From Desulforhopalus sp. (GTDB lineage Bacteria > Desulfobacterota > Desulfobulbia > Desulfobulbales > Desulfocapsaceae): 64,000 nt of DNA. A program made the translations under genes and the position numbers. Shown piece after piece: positions 44,038-52,203 of the stretch. How positions within the stretch are numbered: the stretch's first letter is position 1; each line of letters opens with the position of its first letter. Below the pieces are notes generated by a model that saw nothing but the letters and a program-made list of their open reading frames with translations, searched no databases and was not told the origin of the DNA. The DNA lies in contig JAOTRX010000005.1 in NCBI GenBank assembly GCA_030247675.1, positions 1-64,000 on the forward strand, given 5' to 3'.

Positions 44038-44692
44038 ACCTCATTTGCGCGGAGGAGTGAAATTTCAAGCTGCTGAGAAAAAACTCACCTTCGTCTTTGT
44101 AAGAATGCTCACGATTGGCAGGGGATTGCCGGAAGCTTTCGACATAAAACATGTCTATACCATTTTCGGGGGTTTCCGGATGCATGCACACCAAACCGCT
44201 TTTTTGTACCCGGATATACTCGTTGTTGTTCGAGTTCTTGGCTCCGTGGTCCTCATAATTCTGAACGTATCGGACACATAAAGGAGAGATCTCTTTGTTC
44301 AGACTGAACCGGGAAGAGATGTTTCTATAATCTTGCGTTGTGGTATCGAGCTCCTTGCCGATTTGTACATATTGCAGGAATCTGTCGACATCACGTATTG
44401 AGCTATCCAGATGTATCTCGGTTGCCTTGGTGTAGATTGAATAATTGTCTGTCTTAATTTTCTTTAAATAATACAAACTCTTGTCGTTTAGTTTTTCATA
44501 CCAGTTGAGTCCGGTGGGTGGCGCTATGGAGAAACCTAGGCTGTTGGCCCGCTGATCTCGGTTTTCCACAGGGAAATAGCGATTTGTCGTGCTGAGGGGG
44601 GCGCAGGCCCCGAGGGACATTGAGAAAAAGAGGGTAATCGATATTAGCCAGGAGCAAGTCCGGAAACGCGAGGGGGACAACGTGGAGTACAT
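44036..44692 (-). CDS. Putative lipoprotein, unknown function
   Basis: A 218-residue protein with an N-terminal signal segment (SWLISITLFFSMSLGAC) ending in a good lipobox, SLGAC, so the Cys near residue 30 is probably lipid-modified. The rest is mixed alpha/beta, with cysteines in SPLCVRYV and GLVCMHP that may form a disulfide in the periplasm. I do not recognise a family. It is divergent from the dctB-like gene with 117 bp between and might be an accessory of the same regulon, but there is no direct sign of that. Confidence 0.72.
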   Translation of the reverse strand: MYSTLSPSRFRTCSWLISITLFFSMSLGACAPLSTTNRYFPVENRDQRANSLGFSIAPPTGLNWYEKLNDKSLYYLKKIKTDNYSIYTKATEIHLDSSIRDVDRFLQYVQIGKELDTTTQDYRNISSRFSLNKEISPLCVRYVQNYEDHGAKNSNNNEYIRVQKSGLVCMHPETPENGIDMFYVESFRQSPANREHSYKDEGEFFLSSLKFHSSAQMR

Positions 44693-44809
44693 AGGTGATA
44701 TTATCCAGAAGAGTGTTAATGTCAGTCTCCACTATGTACCTGATTTTTCGCCCTCGTTCAACAAGAAGATTCGTGAGAAGTTTAACGATAATAAATTATT
44801 AAACGTGAA

Positions 44810-46651
44810 ATGATAATGTCGAAAACGCAAAAAAACATTATCAGCATCCTGCCTTTTATTCTTCTTCTGATCTTGATTCTTAACGCGGTTTCTGCCTGGA
44901 CCTATAAGCGAGGCTTTGCTGAACTCAAAGAACAGGGAAGCGTTCGGCTTGAGCTTTACAGCAACTATCTGCAGGGTGTTTTGAATAAGTATGAAAGTCT
45001 TCCGGAATTGTTGGCTATTGACAGTAATCTAGTAAGAACGCTTCTTAATCCTTTTGATATCGTACAAATTGAAGGTCTTAATCAATACCTGGAGACTATC
45101 AATAGAGTAAGCGATGCCCTTGACACCTATCTGATGAATAAAGATGGGTTGACTATCGCTGCCAGCAATTGGAAGGAAGAACATTCATTTGTTGGGAGGA
45201 ATTTCGACTACCGCCCCTACTTTCAGGAGGCAATGTCAGGCAAACTTGGACGATATTTTGCCATCGGTACGACCTCGTCAAAAAGGGGATATTATTTCGC
45301 CTATCCGGTTCGCCACGAGAAAGAAATCCTTGGTGCCTTGGTTATTAAAATTGACATTGATTCAGTCGAACAAAAATGGGCATATCGAGATGAAAGCTTT
45401 CTGGTCACCGATCCGGACGGGGTTGTGTTTATTACCACCAACCCGGAATGGCGATACAAGACCTTACAGCCACTTCACCCCGATGTTTTGAGAAGTATAG
45501 AGGAAACCAAGAGATATCCTGATGCCGAGCTGACTCCTTTGGCTACCTCGACAACCAGTTTTGCGGATGATGTGCAGCTCCTCTCCATAGAAGGGGAAGA
45601 GGGCAAACAGAAAAAGAAAGTAATGAAACAGTCACATGCAATGCCTCATGCCGGTTGGGCCGTACATATTTTGTCGGATACCGGGGCATTGAAAACCAGG
45701 GTTTTGTTCGTAAATATCCTGGTTACGCTGGGATTGGTGGTTGTTTATATTATGACTCTTTTGTTTGTTCAGCGAAAACAGCGTGTTGCTGAGCTTTCTC
45801 GAATTGAGGAAGAATCCAAGAAAGCCTTGCGGGAGGCGAATGAACTTCTGGAAACCAGGGTTCTTGATAGGACGCAGCAACTCACCTTGGCCAATGAAAT
45901 GTTGCAAAGAGAGATTCTCGACCGAAAACAGACGGAGGTGAAGCTCATGAGAACGCGGAAAGAGCTGATCCATGCAGCAAAACTTGCGGTACTTGGTCAA
46001 ATGTCGGCGGGTATCAATCATGAGCTCAACCAACCATTGGCTGCTATTCGAAGTTATACCGATAACGGTAAACAGTTTTTAGAGAAAGGCCGTTTGGAAG
46101 AAGCAATGTGGAATCTTGAGCAAATTGGCGAATTGACAGACCGGATGGCGCAGATCGGCATGCAGCTCAAACTTTTTTCAAAAAAATCGAGTGGACAGAT
46201 AGTCACCGTTCCCCTGCATGGGGTCATTGATGGCGCATTAGAGATACTGAATCCGAGTCTGAAAAAGGCCGGTATTGAGATGTATATCAAGGTTGATCCC
46301 GCCGACCTTGAGGTTCGTGCCAACCATGTGTTGTTGCAACAAGTGTTGGTAAATCTACTGTCCAATGCCTTGCAAGCTATGGAAGGACAGGATGATGAAA
46401 AGAAAATTGTGATAGAATGTACCGTAAACGATCATAAAGTGGTTATCGCTGTTGAAGATACCGGGCCGGGGATTGCTGGCGAAAATCTGCGAAAAATCTT
46501 TGAACCGTTTTTTACAACAAAAAAATCGGGGCAGGGTCTTGGCCTGGGTTTGACTATAAGCGATCGGATAGTTCGAGATTTTGGTGGGCAGATTGTCCTC
46601 GTTCAGGGCAAAAAGGGCGCCCGTTTTGAGTTCACTTTGGAAAGATCATAA
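44810..46651 (+). CDS. Sensor histidine kinase, DctB-like
   Basis: A 613-residue membrane kinase of the C4-dicarboxylate sensor type. A first membrane helix (about 10-30) and a second (about 300-322) flank a periplasmic PDC/dCache sensor domain with the typical FVGRNFDYRPYFQEAMSG. A coiled coil follows, then HisKA with the phosphorylated His in INHELNQPLAAIRSY. The HATPase domain has NLLSNALQAM, VEDTGPGI and GLGLTISDRIV. It lies directly upstream of the DctD-like regulator and close to a dctPQM TRAP operon, which supports a C4-dicarboxylate signal. Confidence 0.9.
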   Translation: MIMSKTQKNIISILPFILLLILILNAVSAWTYKRGFAELKEQGSVRLELYSNYLQGVLNKYESLPELLAIDSNLVRTLLNPFDIVQIEGLNQYLETINRVSDALDTYLMNKDGLTIAASNWKEEHSFVGRNFDYRPYFQEAMSGKLGRYFAIGTTSSKRGYYFAYPVRHEKEILGALVIKIDIDSVEQKWAYRDESFLVTDPDGVVFITTNPEWRYKTLQPLHPDVLRSIEETKRYPDAELTPLATSTTSFADDVQLLSIEGEEGKQKKKVMKQSHAMPHAGWAVHILSDTGALKTRVLFVNILVTLGLVVVYIMTLLFVQRKQRVAELSRIEEESKKALREANELLETRVLDRTQQLTLANEMLQREILDRKQTEVKLMRTRKELIHAAKLAVLGQMSAGINHELNQPLAAIRSYTDNGKQFLEKGRLEEAMWNLEQIGELTDRMAQIGMQLKLFSKKSSGQIVTVPLHGVIDGALEILNPSLKKAGIEMYIKVDPADLEVRANHVLLQQVLVNLLSNALQAMEGQDDEKKIVIECTVNDHKVVIAVEDTGPGIAGENLRKIFEPFFTTKKSGQGLGLGLTISDRIVRDFGGQIVLVQGKKGARFEFTLERS

Positions 46652-46658
46652 TTGTGCG

Positions 46659-48014
46659 ATGACGACGAAAGCAAAGGTACTTTTCATTGACGACGAGAAG
46701 CACATCCGGCAAGCCAATAAACAGACTCTTGAGCTTGCCGAACTTGAGGTTATCTGTGAGGAATGTGCGGAAAATGGATTGGCGATGCTGACCAATGAGT
46801 GGCCGGGAATCGTCGTCTGCGACATTCGTCTTCCCAATATGGATGGTCTGCAGTTTCTTCTGGAGGTACAGAAAATTGATCGGAATTTGCCGGTCATCCT
46901 TATCACCGGCCATGGTGACGTTACTACCGCAGTCCAAGCAATGCGGGACGGTGCCTACGATTTTATTGAAAAGCCCTATTCGCCCGAGCGCTTGGTGAAA
47001 ACTGTTTTGCGGGGCTTGGAAAAACGTTCTTTAACCTTGGAGAATCGCACCCTTCGCCGTGAATTGGAATTGCACAGTGCCCCCGGACCCCGGCTCATCG
47101 GCAGGACACAGGCGATGGAAAAGCTTCGAAGTACTATTGCCCAAGTCGCCGACACGGGGGCTGACGTCCTGGTGTTTGGTGAAACCGGTACCGGGAAGGA
47201 ACTCGTTGCCAGGGCTTTGCACGAAAATAGTAAAAGGAGAGAGAAGAATTTTGTGGCGATCAATTGCGGTGCTGTCTCCGAATCGATAATGGAGAGTGAG
47301 TTGTTCGGCCATGAAGCCGGTGCTTTTACAGACGCAAAATCGACGCGAATCGGTAAGTTTGAACACGCTAATGGCGGGACTCTCCTCCTCGACGAAATAG
47401 AGTCCATGCCCTTAAGGGTACAGATAAATCTGTTGCGGGTTCTTCAGGAGCGTTCAATTGAGAGACTTGGTTCAAATCGTCTTATTCCGGTAGATCTGCG
47501 GGTTGTTGCCGCTTCAAAAGTTGATTTGCTGACGGCAGCTGAACAGGGGCTGTTTCGCCAGGATTTGTATTATCGGCTCAACGTTGTATCTTTGAAAATT
47601 CCTCCCTTACGTGAAAGGAGAGAGGATATTCCCTTATTATTTCACCACTTCTTGTTAGTCGCCGGACATCGGTATCAACAGGAGGTGTCCATGCCCGGCA
47701 GTGCTCAGATGAATGTTTTAATGGCCTATTCATGGCCAGGTAATGTTAGGGAGTTGAGAAATATTGCAGAAAGGTATGTTTTGTTGGGGAGTCAATTCGA
47801 TTGGTCTTTAGAAAAGATGCTTTCTGGACAGGATTCTGAGGAGATTCGATCACTTCCGCAACAAATCGATCGTTTTGAAAAGGGTCTCCTTGAGCATGCC
47901 CTTGTTGCCTCAGGGGGAAGCATCAAGGATGTCATGGCCAGTCTCAATATCCCCAGAAAGACCCTTTACGACAAAATGCGTAAGCACGGTTTAAAGAAAG
48001 CTGACTATAAATAG
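46659..48014 (+). CDS. Sigma-54-dependent response regulator, DctD-like, with GAFTDA variant
   Basis: A 451-residue NtrC-family regulator. The receiver domain (about 5-120) has the phospho-acceptor Asp in VVCDIRLPNMDG and LITGHGDV. The AAA+ domain (about 145-370) has Walker A GETGTGKE and Walker B LLLDEIES. A short Fis-type helix-turn-helix ends the protein (GGSIKDVMASLNIPRKTLYDKM). The sigma-54-contacting loop at residues 221-226 reads GAFTDA instead of GAFTGA. The start at 46659, 7 bp after the dctB-like stop, is family-like; the longer frame from 46581 is not. Its likely target is dctPQM. Confidence 0.9.
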   Translation: MTTKAKVLFIDDEKHIRQANKQTLELAELEVICEECAENGLAMLTNEWPGIVVCDIRLPNMDGLQFLLEVQKIDRNLPVILITGHGDVTTAVQAMRDGAYDFIEKPYSPERLVKTVLRGLEKRSLTLENRTLRRELELHSAPGPRLIGRTQAMEKLRSTIAQVADTGADVLVFGETGTGKELVARALHENSKRREKNFVAINCGAVSESIMESELFGHEAGAFTDAKSTRIGKFEHANGGTLLLDEIESMPLRVQINLLRVLQERSIERLGSNRLIPVDLRVVAASKVDLLTAAEQGLFRQDLYYRLNVVSLKIPPLRERREDIPLLFHHFLLVAGHRYQQEVSMPGSAQMNVLMAYSWPGNVRELRNIAERYVLLGSQFDWSLEKMLSGQDSEEIRSLPQQIDRFEKGLLEHALVASGGSIKDVMASLNIPRKTLYDKMRKHGLKKADYK

Positions 48015-48041
48015 TTAAATATCTATTTGATATTCGTCTTT

Positions 48042-48087
48042 TTGAACATAGCAGGTGAACAAAGAAAAAGTTTCCTGCTACGTTCAA
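48042..48087. terminator. Hairpin between convergent dctD-like and dctM genes
   Basis: TTGAAC plus TAGCAGG (48042-48055) pairs with CCTGCTA plus GTTCAA (48074-48087), with one A/C mismatch at 48048/48081 and an 18-nt loop. Thirteen pairs in a gap of 87 bp between two converging genes suggest a shared transcript-end hairpin. A proper T-tract is lacking downstream on either strand. Confidence 0.5.
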
Positions 48088-48101
48088 GAAGACCCGTTCA
48101 A

Positions 48102-49385
48102 CTACATCATCCCAAGTGTCTTCGGCAACCAGATCGACAACATCGGCCAGTAGGTGACGATGCCGAGGAAGGTCAGCATGGTCAGGAGCCACGGCCAGAC
48201 GGCGACGGTCAGCTCGGTAATACCCATCTTGGTGAGCCCCGAGGCGACGTAGAGGTTCAAGCCGACCGGCGGATGACACATACCGACCTCCATGTTGACG
48301 ACCATGAGGATGCCGAGATGTACCGGGTCGACGCCCAGCTTGACCGCCACCGGAAAGACGATGGGGGCGAAGATCAGCATGATCGACGACGGCTCCATGA
48401 AGTTACCGGCCATGAGCAGGAGGACGTTGACCGCCAGGAGGAAGGCGATGTGGCCAAGGCCCATGTCCAGCAGCCAGTTGGTCAGCTCCTGGGGGATGTT
48501 CTCGTTGGCGAGGATAAAGGAGAACATGACGGCGTTGGTGATGATATAGAGCAGCATCGCCGACATATTGGCCGAGTTGAGGAGGACCTTCGGGACATCT
48601 CGCAGGCGCATGTCCTTGTAGATGAAGACGGCAACGAAGAAGGAGTAGACGGCGCTCATCGCCGCGGCCTCGGTGGGGGTGAAGATACCGCTGTAGATAC
48701 CGCCCATAACGACGATGATGAGCATCAGGCCCCAAACCGATTCGCGGAAGGTGCGGAGACGCTCGCCCCACGATGCCTTGGGCTGGCGGGGATAATTGAA
48801 TTTTTTGGCCCGGTACCAAGTTATGCCGCCGAGCATGGCGGCCATGACGATGCCGGGGATGACGCCGGCCATGAACAGGGCGCCTACCGAGGTGTTGGTG
48901 GCGATGGAGTACATGACCATGACGATGGACGGCGGGATGAGAATCCCCAGGGCGCCGGAGGTGGCGATAACGCCTGCCCCGAACTTCATTGGGAAGCCGG
49001 CCTTGACCATGCCCGGGATGAGGATGGCGCCGATGGCGACAACGGTTGCCGGCGACGAGCCGGAAACGGCGGCAAAGAGGGCGCAGGCAAGAACGCCGGA
49101 AAGGGCCAGGCCGCCATGCCAGTGACCGACCATGGAGGTGGCGAAGTTGATCATCCGCCGGGCGACGCCGCCGTGGGTGAGAAAGTTACCGGCCAGGATA
49201 AAGAAGGGAATGGCCATGATCTCAAACTTCTCGATCCCGGAAAAGAGCTTCAGGGCCACCGATTCAAGCGGTACCTGGGTCATGGTAAAGAGAAAGGTCA
49301 GAACCGTCAGACCAAGGGAGATGGAGATCGGCATGCCGGTCAGCATCAGGGCCAGCAGAATTCCAAAGATGACAATTGAACTCAT
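48102..49385 (-). CDS. dctM: TRAP transporter large permease DctM
   Basis: The main membrane subunit (427 residues, about twelve helices) of a sodium-coupled tripartite transporter. Landmarks are FFILAGNFLTHGGVARRM, SGSSPATVVAIGAILIPGM, GFPMKFGAGVIATSGALGILIPPSIVMV and the C-terminal HPPVGLNLYVASG. It overlaps dctQ by 4 bp. Bases are clearly richer in G and C at third positions than in neighbours; a 450-codon antisense frame is open along nearly the full length, a sign of strong codon bias. Highly expressed or acquired DNA are both possible. Confidence 0.94.
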   Translation of the reverse strand: MSSIVIFGILLALMLTGMPISISLGLTVLTFLFTMTQVPLESVALKLFSGIEKFEIMAIPFFILAGNFLTHGGVARRMINFATSMVGHWHGGLALSGVLACALFAAVSGSSPATVVAIGAILIPGMVKAGFPMKFGAGVIATSGALGILIPPSIVMVMYSIATNTSVGALFMAGVIPGIVMAAMLGGITWYRAKKFNYPRQPKASWGERLRTFRESVWGLMLIIVVMGGIYSGIFTPTEAAAMSAVYSFFVAVFIYKDMRLRDVPKVLLNSANMSAMLLYIITNAVMFSFILANENIPQELTNWLLDMGLGHIAFLLAVNVLLLMAGNFMEPSSIMLIFAPIVFPVAVKLGVDPVHLGILMVVNMEVGMCHPPVGLNLYVASGLTKMGITELTVAVWPWLLTMLTFLGIVTYWPMLSIWLPKTLGMM

Positions 49386-50050
49386 TGTTTATCCTCCTTG
49401 CGGGCCTGATCGTCTTTAAGGACTTCCCGTGCAACAATCCGCTCCGTCAACGATTCAACGGCATCGGCATCGACACCGTCGACATGGCTGTGGTCGTGGT
49501 GGGGGAGCTCATGGGTCTTCAGGAAATTGACCATGACCTGGAGAAAACGGAAGCACATGAGGGTGGAACCGAAGGGTACGGCGCTGTACACCAGCCAGGT
49601 GGGCCATTCGAGATCGGGGGTGGTTGGGCCCTCGGGCAGGACACCGGTATCCAGGCCAAGCAGGGAGAACACCGCATGGTGCATGCCGTTTTCCCAGATG
49701 AAGCGGTAGCCGAGAACGCCGACGATTGCCGTAAAGGTGGCGCCGGACAGCAGGCCGAAGACGATAAATTTGTTGCGCAATTTGGGCTGCATCTGATTGA
49801 TCAGTACATCAACCCCGACATGGATGCCGGTGCGCACGCCGTAGGCGGCACCGAACTTGGCCATCCAGACGAACATGATAATGCACAGTTCCTGGGCCCA
49901 ACCAAAATTCATGCCGAGCAGCACATCCTGCACGACAGGAATCGGCAGGCCGGCCATATAGCGATGGACGACCGCCGCAAAGATGATCGCCACCGCCCCC
50001 GCCATAAGAAAGGAAATAAATATTTCCTCAAGATGATTAAGAATTTTCAT
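49382..50050 (-). CDS. dctQ: TRAP transporter small permease DctQ
   Basis: A 222-residue membrane protein with four helices, the small TRAP subunit. The signature FGWAQELCIIMFVWMAKFGAAYGVRTG is conserved. The C-terminal tail is charged and His-rich (ELPHHDHSHVDGVDAD), longer than in many homologues. The start at 50050 (MKILNHLEEIF) is family-like; the longer frame to 50092 is not. It lies between dctP and dctM, overlapping the latter, and shares the GC-rich composition of the operon. Confidence 0.92.
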   Translation of the reverse strand: MKILNHLEEIFISFLMAGAVAIIFAAVVHRYMAGLPIPVVQDVLLGMNFGWAQELCIIMFVWMAKFGAAYGVRTGIHVGVDVLINQMQPKLRNKFIVFGLLSGATFTAIVGVLGYRFIWENGMHHAVFSLLGLDTGVLPEGPTTPDLEWPTWLVYSAVPFGSTLMCFRFLQVMVNFLKTHELPHHDHSHVDGVDADAVESLTERIVAREVLKDDQARKEDKQ

Positions 50051-50128
50051 TACTGCCGTAGCCTCCCCGAAAGAGAACGGGGTGGCGGGCAAAGGCCCTC
50101 CACCCCTGCTTCTTCCCAGCTTTAAGAA

Positions 50129-51133
50129 CTATTTTTTGAAACCGACCGCCTGGTAAACCGCATCAATGGTCTCTTTGCCGATCCGGTCGGCCATCTTGTC
50201 GTGTACCGAGACCATGGCCGCTTTGAAGGCAGCGCGCTGGGCATCGGTCAGGGCGGTGACCTCGGTCTTGCCGGATGCCTTGACCGCGGCGAGATCCTCA
50301 TCATTTTTCGCCTTGGCGATGTTGTTGGCGTAATCGGTGGATTCCTTCATGGCAGTTTCCAGCTGGCCACGGACATCGGCCGGCAGCTCTTCCCAGAACT
50401 TCTTGTTGACGATGACCGCATAGCCCAGGTAGCCGTGATCGGTAATGGTCAGGAATTTTTGGACTTCATGCATCTTCTGGGTGTAGAAATTGGAGATGGG
50501 ATTCTCGGTACCGTCGACAACGCCGGTCTGCAGCGCCTGATATACCTCGGAGAACGGCATTACCTGCGGAATGGACTTGATGGCCTGCATCTGGGCCTCA
50601 AGGACCTTGGAGGACTGGATGCGCAGCTTTTTGCCCTTCAGATCTTCCGGGGTCTTGATCGGGGTATTGGCGGAAAACGACTTGAAGCCGTTGTCCCAGT
50701 AGGCAAGACCTTTTATCCCCTTTGGTTCCAGTTTGGCGAGAAGGCTCTGGCCAACCGGGCCCTTGGTGATTTTATGCAGATCATCGTAGTTATTGAAGAT
50801 AAAGGGCAGGTCGAAGACCTCGAACTCCTTGGCGCCGAGAGGGCCGAATTTGGCAAGCGACGGGGCGAGCATCTGCACGGCACCGAGCTGCAGCGCCTCC
50901 ATTTCTTCCTTATCCTTATAGAGTTGGCTGTTCGGATAGACCTCGATCTTTACCTTGCCCTGGGTCAGCTCTTCCGCCCGTTTCTTGAAGAACTCGGCCG
51001 CCTGGCCCTTCGGGGTGTCAACCGCTACAACATGGCTGAACTTGATGGAGATCGGTTCGGCAAACACCGGGGTGGCTAAAAGAGCCGTTGAAATCGTCAA
51101 GATCCCCAATGCCTTTGTCATTGTCTGAAACAT
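50129..51133 (-). CDS. dctP: TRAP transporter substrate-binding protein DctP
   Basis: Periplasmic solute-binding subunit of 334 residues with a signal peptide (cleavage after PVFA, about residue 25). The carboxylate-binding Arg is in LKGKKLRIQSSKV, and GVVDGTENPISNFYTQKMHEV followed by GYLGYAVIVNKKFW is characteristic of C4-dicarboxylate-type DctP. The Shine-Dalgarno GGAGG stands 7 nt before the ATG. It is the first gene of dctP-dctQ-dctM. Upstream lie a sigma-54-like promoter, an enhancer-like repeat and a large palindrome, listed separately. Confidence 0.94.
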   Translation of the reverse strand: MFQTMTKALGILTISTALLATPVFAEPISIKFSHVVAVDTPKGQAAEFFKKRAEELTQGKVKIEVYPNSQLYKDKEEMEALQLGAVQMLAPSLAKFGPLGAKEFEVFDLPFIFNNYDDLHKITKGPVGQSLLAKLEPKGIKGLAYWDNGFKSFSANTPIKTPEDLKGKKLRIQSSKVLEAQMQAIKSIPQVMPFSEVYQALQTGVVDGTENPISNFYTQKMHEVQKFLTITDHGYLGYAVIVNKKFWEELPADVRGQLETAMKESTDYANNIAKAKNDEDLAAVKASGKTEVTALTDAQRAAFKAAMVSVHDKMADRIGKETIDAVYQAVGFKK

Positions 51134-51199
51134 GTTTTTCCTCCGTTATAAGTTGGATTGAAAATGTCGCCCTGCCGGCTCTGTTCCCCTGTTTTCGAT

Positions 51200-51233
51200 C
51201 ATCACAGCATGTTGCCGGCAACCTGCTGTGATG
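51200..51233 (-). promoter_or_regulatory. 34-bp palindrome at the 5' end of the dctP transcript
   Basis: Outer arms CATCACAGCA (51200-51209) and TGCTGTGATG (51224-51233) are perfect complements, and the centre GTTGCCGGCAAC (51211-51222) is itself a perfect palindrome. Only the pair 51210/51223 is mismatched. With the sigma-54 promoter placed at 51247-51261, the element would cover about +3 to +36 of the dctP mRNA. It may be a 5' stability hairpin or a repressor operator. No T-tract, so not a terminator. Confidence 0.65.
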
Positions 51234-51246
51234 CGCCTAAAGTCTA

Positions 51247-51261
51247 GCAAGATTAAGACCA
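51247..51261 (-). promoter_or_regulatory. Sigma-54-like promoter of dctPQM
   Basis: On the minus strand TGGTCTTAATCTTGC has the invariant GG and GC exactly 10 nt apart, with TGG at -24 and TTGC at -12. The middle of the -24 box (CAC) is not matched. The start of transcription would fall near 51235. A DctD-like activator is encoded a few kilobases away, and dctP genes are often sigma-54 controlled, which supports the call. Confidence 0.5.
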
Positions 51262-51343
51262 TCTTGAGAAATTAACGTATAAACCTTTTAGAAACAATTA
51301 ACGGATTAAAATTGAAAGAGGATTTCACTTTAATAAATTGGCG

Positions 51344-51359
51344 GATATTGACCAATATC
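51344..51359. promoter_or_regulatory. Inverted repeat, candidate DctD enhancer site
   Basis: GATATTG and CAATATC form a perfect 7-bp inverted repeat around AC. The site lies at about -109 to -124 from the predicted dctP start, the standard place for an NtrC/DctD-class upstream activating sequence. The regulator that binds is inferred. Confidence 0.45.
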
Positions 51360-51464
51360 TCTAATATAATTGGGGGAAAATCACCCATCATCTAGAAGAT
51401 TTTCTAAAAGGATAAGGTGTGAATTTGCGGGTTGACAGAAGCTTTGTCATTCTTGATGATTATT

Positions 51465-51514
51465 CATATGCCTTTATACATTGTGCAGGTATGAAACAGG
51501 GTTACAGGCATATG
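51465..51514. repeat. Spaced inverted repeat upstream of the stress protein gene
   Basis: CATATGCC (51465-51472) and GGCATATG (51507-51514) are perfect complements separated by 34 nt. They lie 113-162 bp upstream of the usp start codon. They could be paired operator half-sites or a hairpin base. A related ACATATG occurs at about 51552. Confidence 0.35.
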
Positions 51515-51626
51515 CTTTGCATTATAAATATTCAATTATTTTGATCTTGCCACATATGTTTTGCTAGAGAGCATGCCTATAATATTAAGAAAAGTATTTT
51601 TTAAAATTTACCACCAGGAGATGGAA

Positions 51627-52115
51627 ATGAAAAATAAACCTAAGATATCAACTATTTTGTATGCTTCTGATCTCGGAGAGCAGACACGGCCGGTATTTCG
51701 GCATGCACTGGCACTGGCAAAGCTTTATGATGCCAAAATAATAATGATGCATGTGGTAGAGCCAATGGGGGAGACGGCAAAATCTATATTAAGTGCTTAT
51801 ATTTCCAAAGAATTCTCGGATGACATGTTGAAGGATTCAATGGATGGATTGTTAACCAAGATGAAGGACAGATTGCGACGTTTTTTTGAAGAGGAATGTG
51901 AGGAAGAGAAGGTTTGTTCGAATGTCAAAGAAATCATAGCAGTAACTGGGAGTCCAAGCGAAGAAATTTTGCGGGTTTCCGAGGAAGAAAAGGCAGATAT
52001 AATCGTTTTGGGAAAATCAACTCGAAAAGTACGTGGTATTAGGGTGATGGGGTCGACAGCACGAAGGGTGAGTAGGATGGCTACTGTTCCTGTGTTAATT
52101 GTACCAAATTACTAA
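51627..52115 (+). CDS. Universal stress protein, UspA family
   Basis: A 162-residue single-domain Usp protein. It begins with ISTILYASDLGEQTRPVFRHALALAK and ends with VLGKSTRKVRGIRVMGSTARRVSRMATVPVLIV, where the glycine pattern approximates the ATP-binding G-x2-G-x9-G-S/T motif with substitutions. A helical insertion (about 45-95) is rich in Lys and Glu. The ATG at 51627 has AGGAG 6 nt ahead and is chosen over in-frame starts at 51621, 51573 and 51561. It may be controlled separately from the divergent dct operon. Confidence 0.88.
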   Translation: MKNKPKISTILYASDLGEQTRPVFRHALALAKLYDAKIIMMHVVEPMGETAKSILSAYISKEFSDDMLKDSMDGLLTKMKDRLRRFFEEECEEEKVCSNVKEIIAVTGSPSEEILRVSEEEKADIIVLGKSTRKVRGIRVMGSTARRVSRMATVPVLIVPNY

Positions 52116-52203
52116 TGTAAATATGTATTGTGGAATCAAAGCGTTATTTTCTAATTGGCCTCCCATTATTAGCTAAGGAGCAGTTATATCGCCAGGTGTT
52201 GGT

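Larger units (their letters stand above)
51134..51626. other. Divergent dctP-usp regulatory region, no gene seen
   Basis: These 493 bp separate dctP (minus) from the stress protein gene (plus). Contents by position: a 34-bp palindrome at 51200-51233, a sigma-54-like promoter at 51247-51261, an enhancer-like repeat at 51344-51359 and a spaced inverted repeat at 51465-51514. The composition is much richer in A and T than the dct genes. No ORF beyond the unused upstream extension of usp. Confidence 0.55.

Noticed and set aside
48027..49379. 450-codon plus-strand ORF rich in Asp, Glu, His and Gly
   Set aside because: It lies exactly antisense to dctM, which has clear family motifs. The odd composition is what third-position G/C bias of dctM gives on the other strand.
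50201..51079. 292-codon plus-strand ORF
   Set aside because: Antisense to dctP, which has a signal peptide and family motifs; same codon-bias effect as over dctM.
51545..51565. Second sigma-54 promoter in front of usp (TTGCCACATATGTTTTGC)
   Set aside because: The GG/GC spacing does not fit; no GG at the required place.
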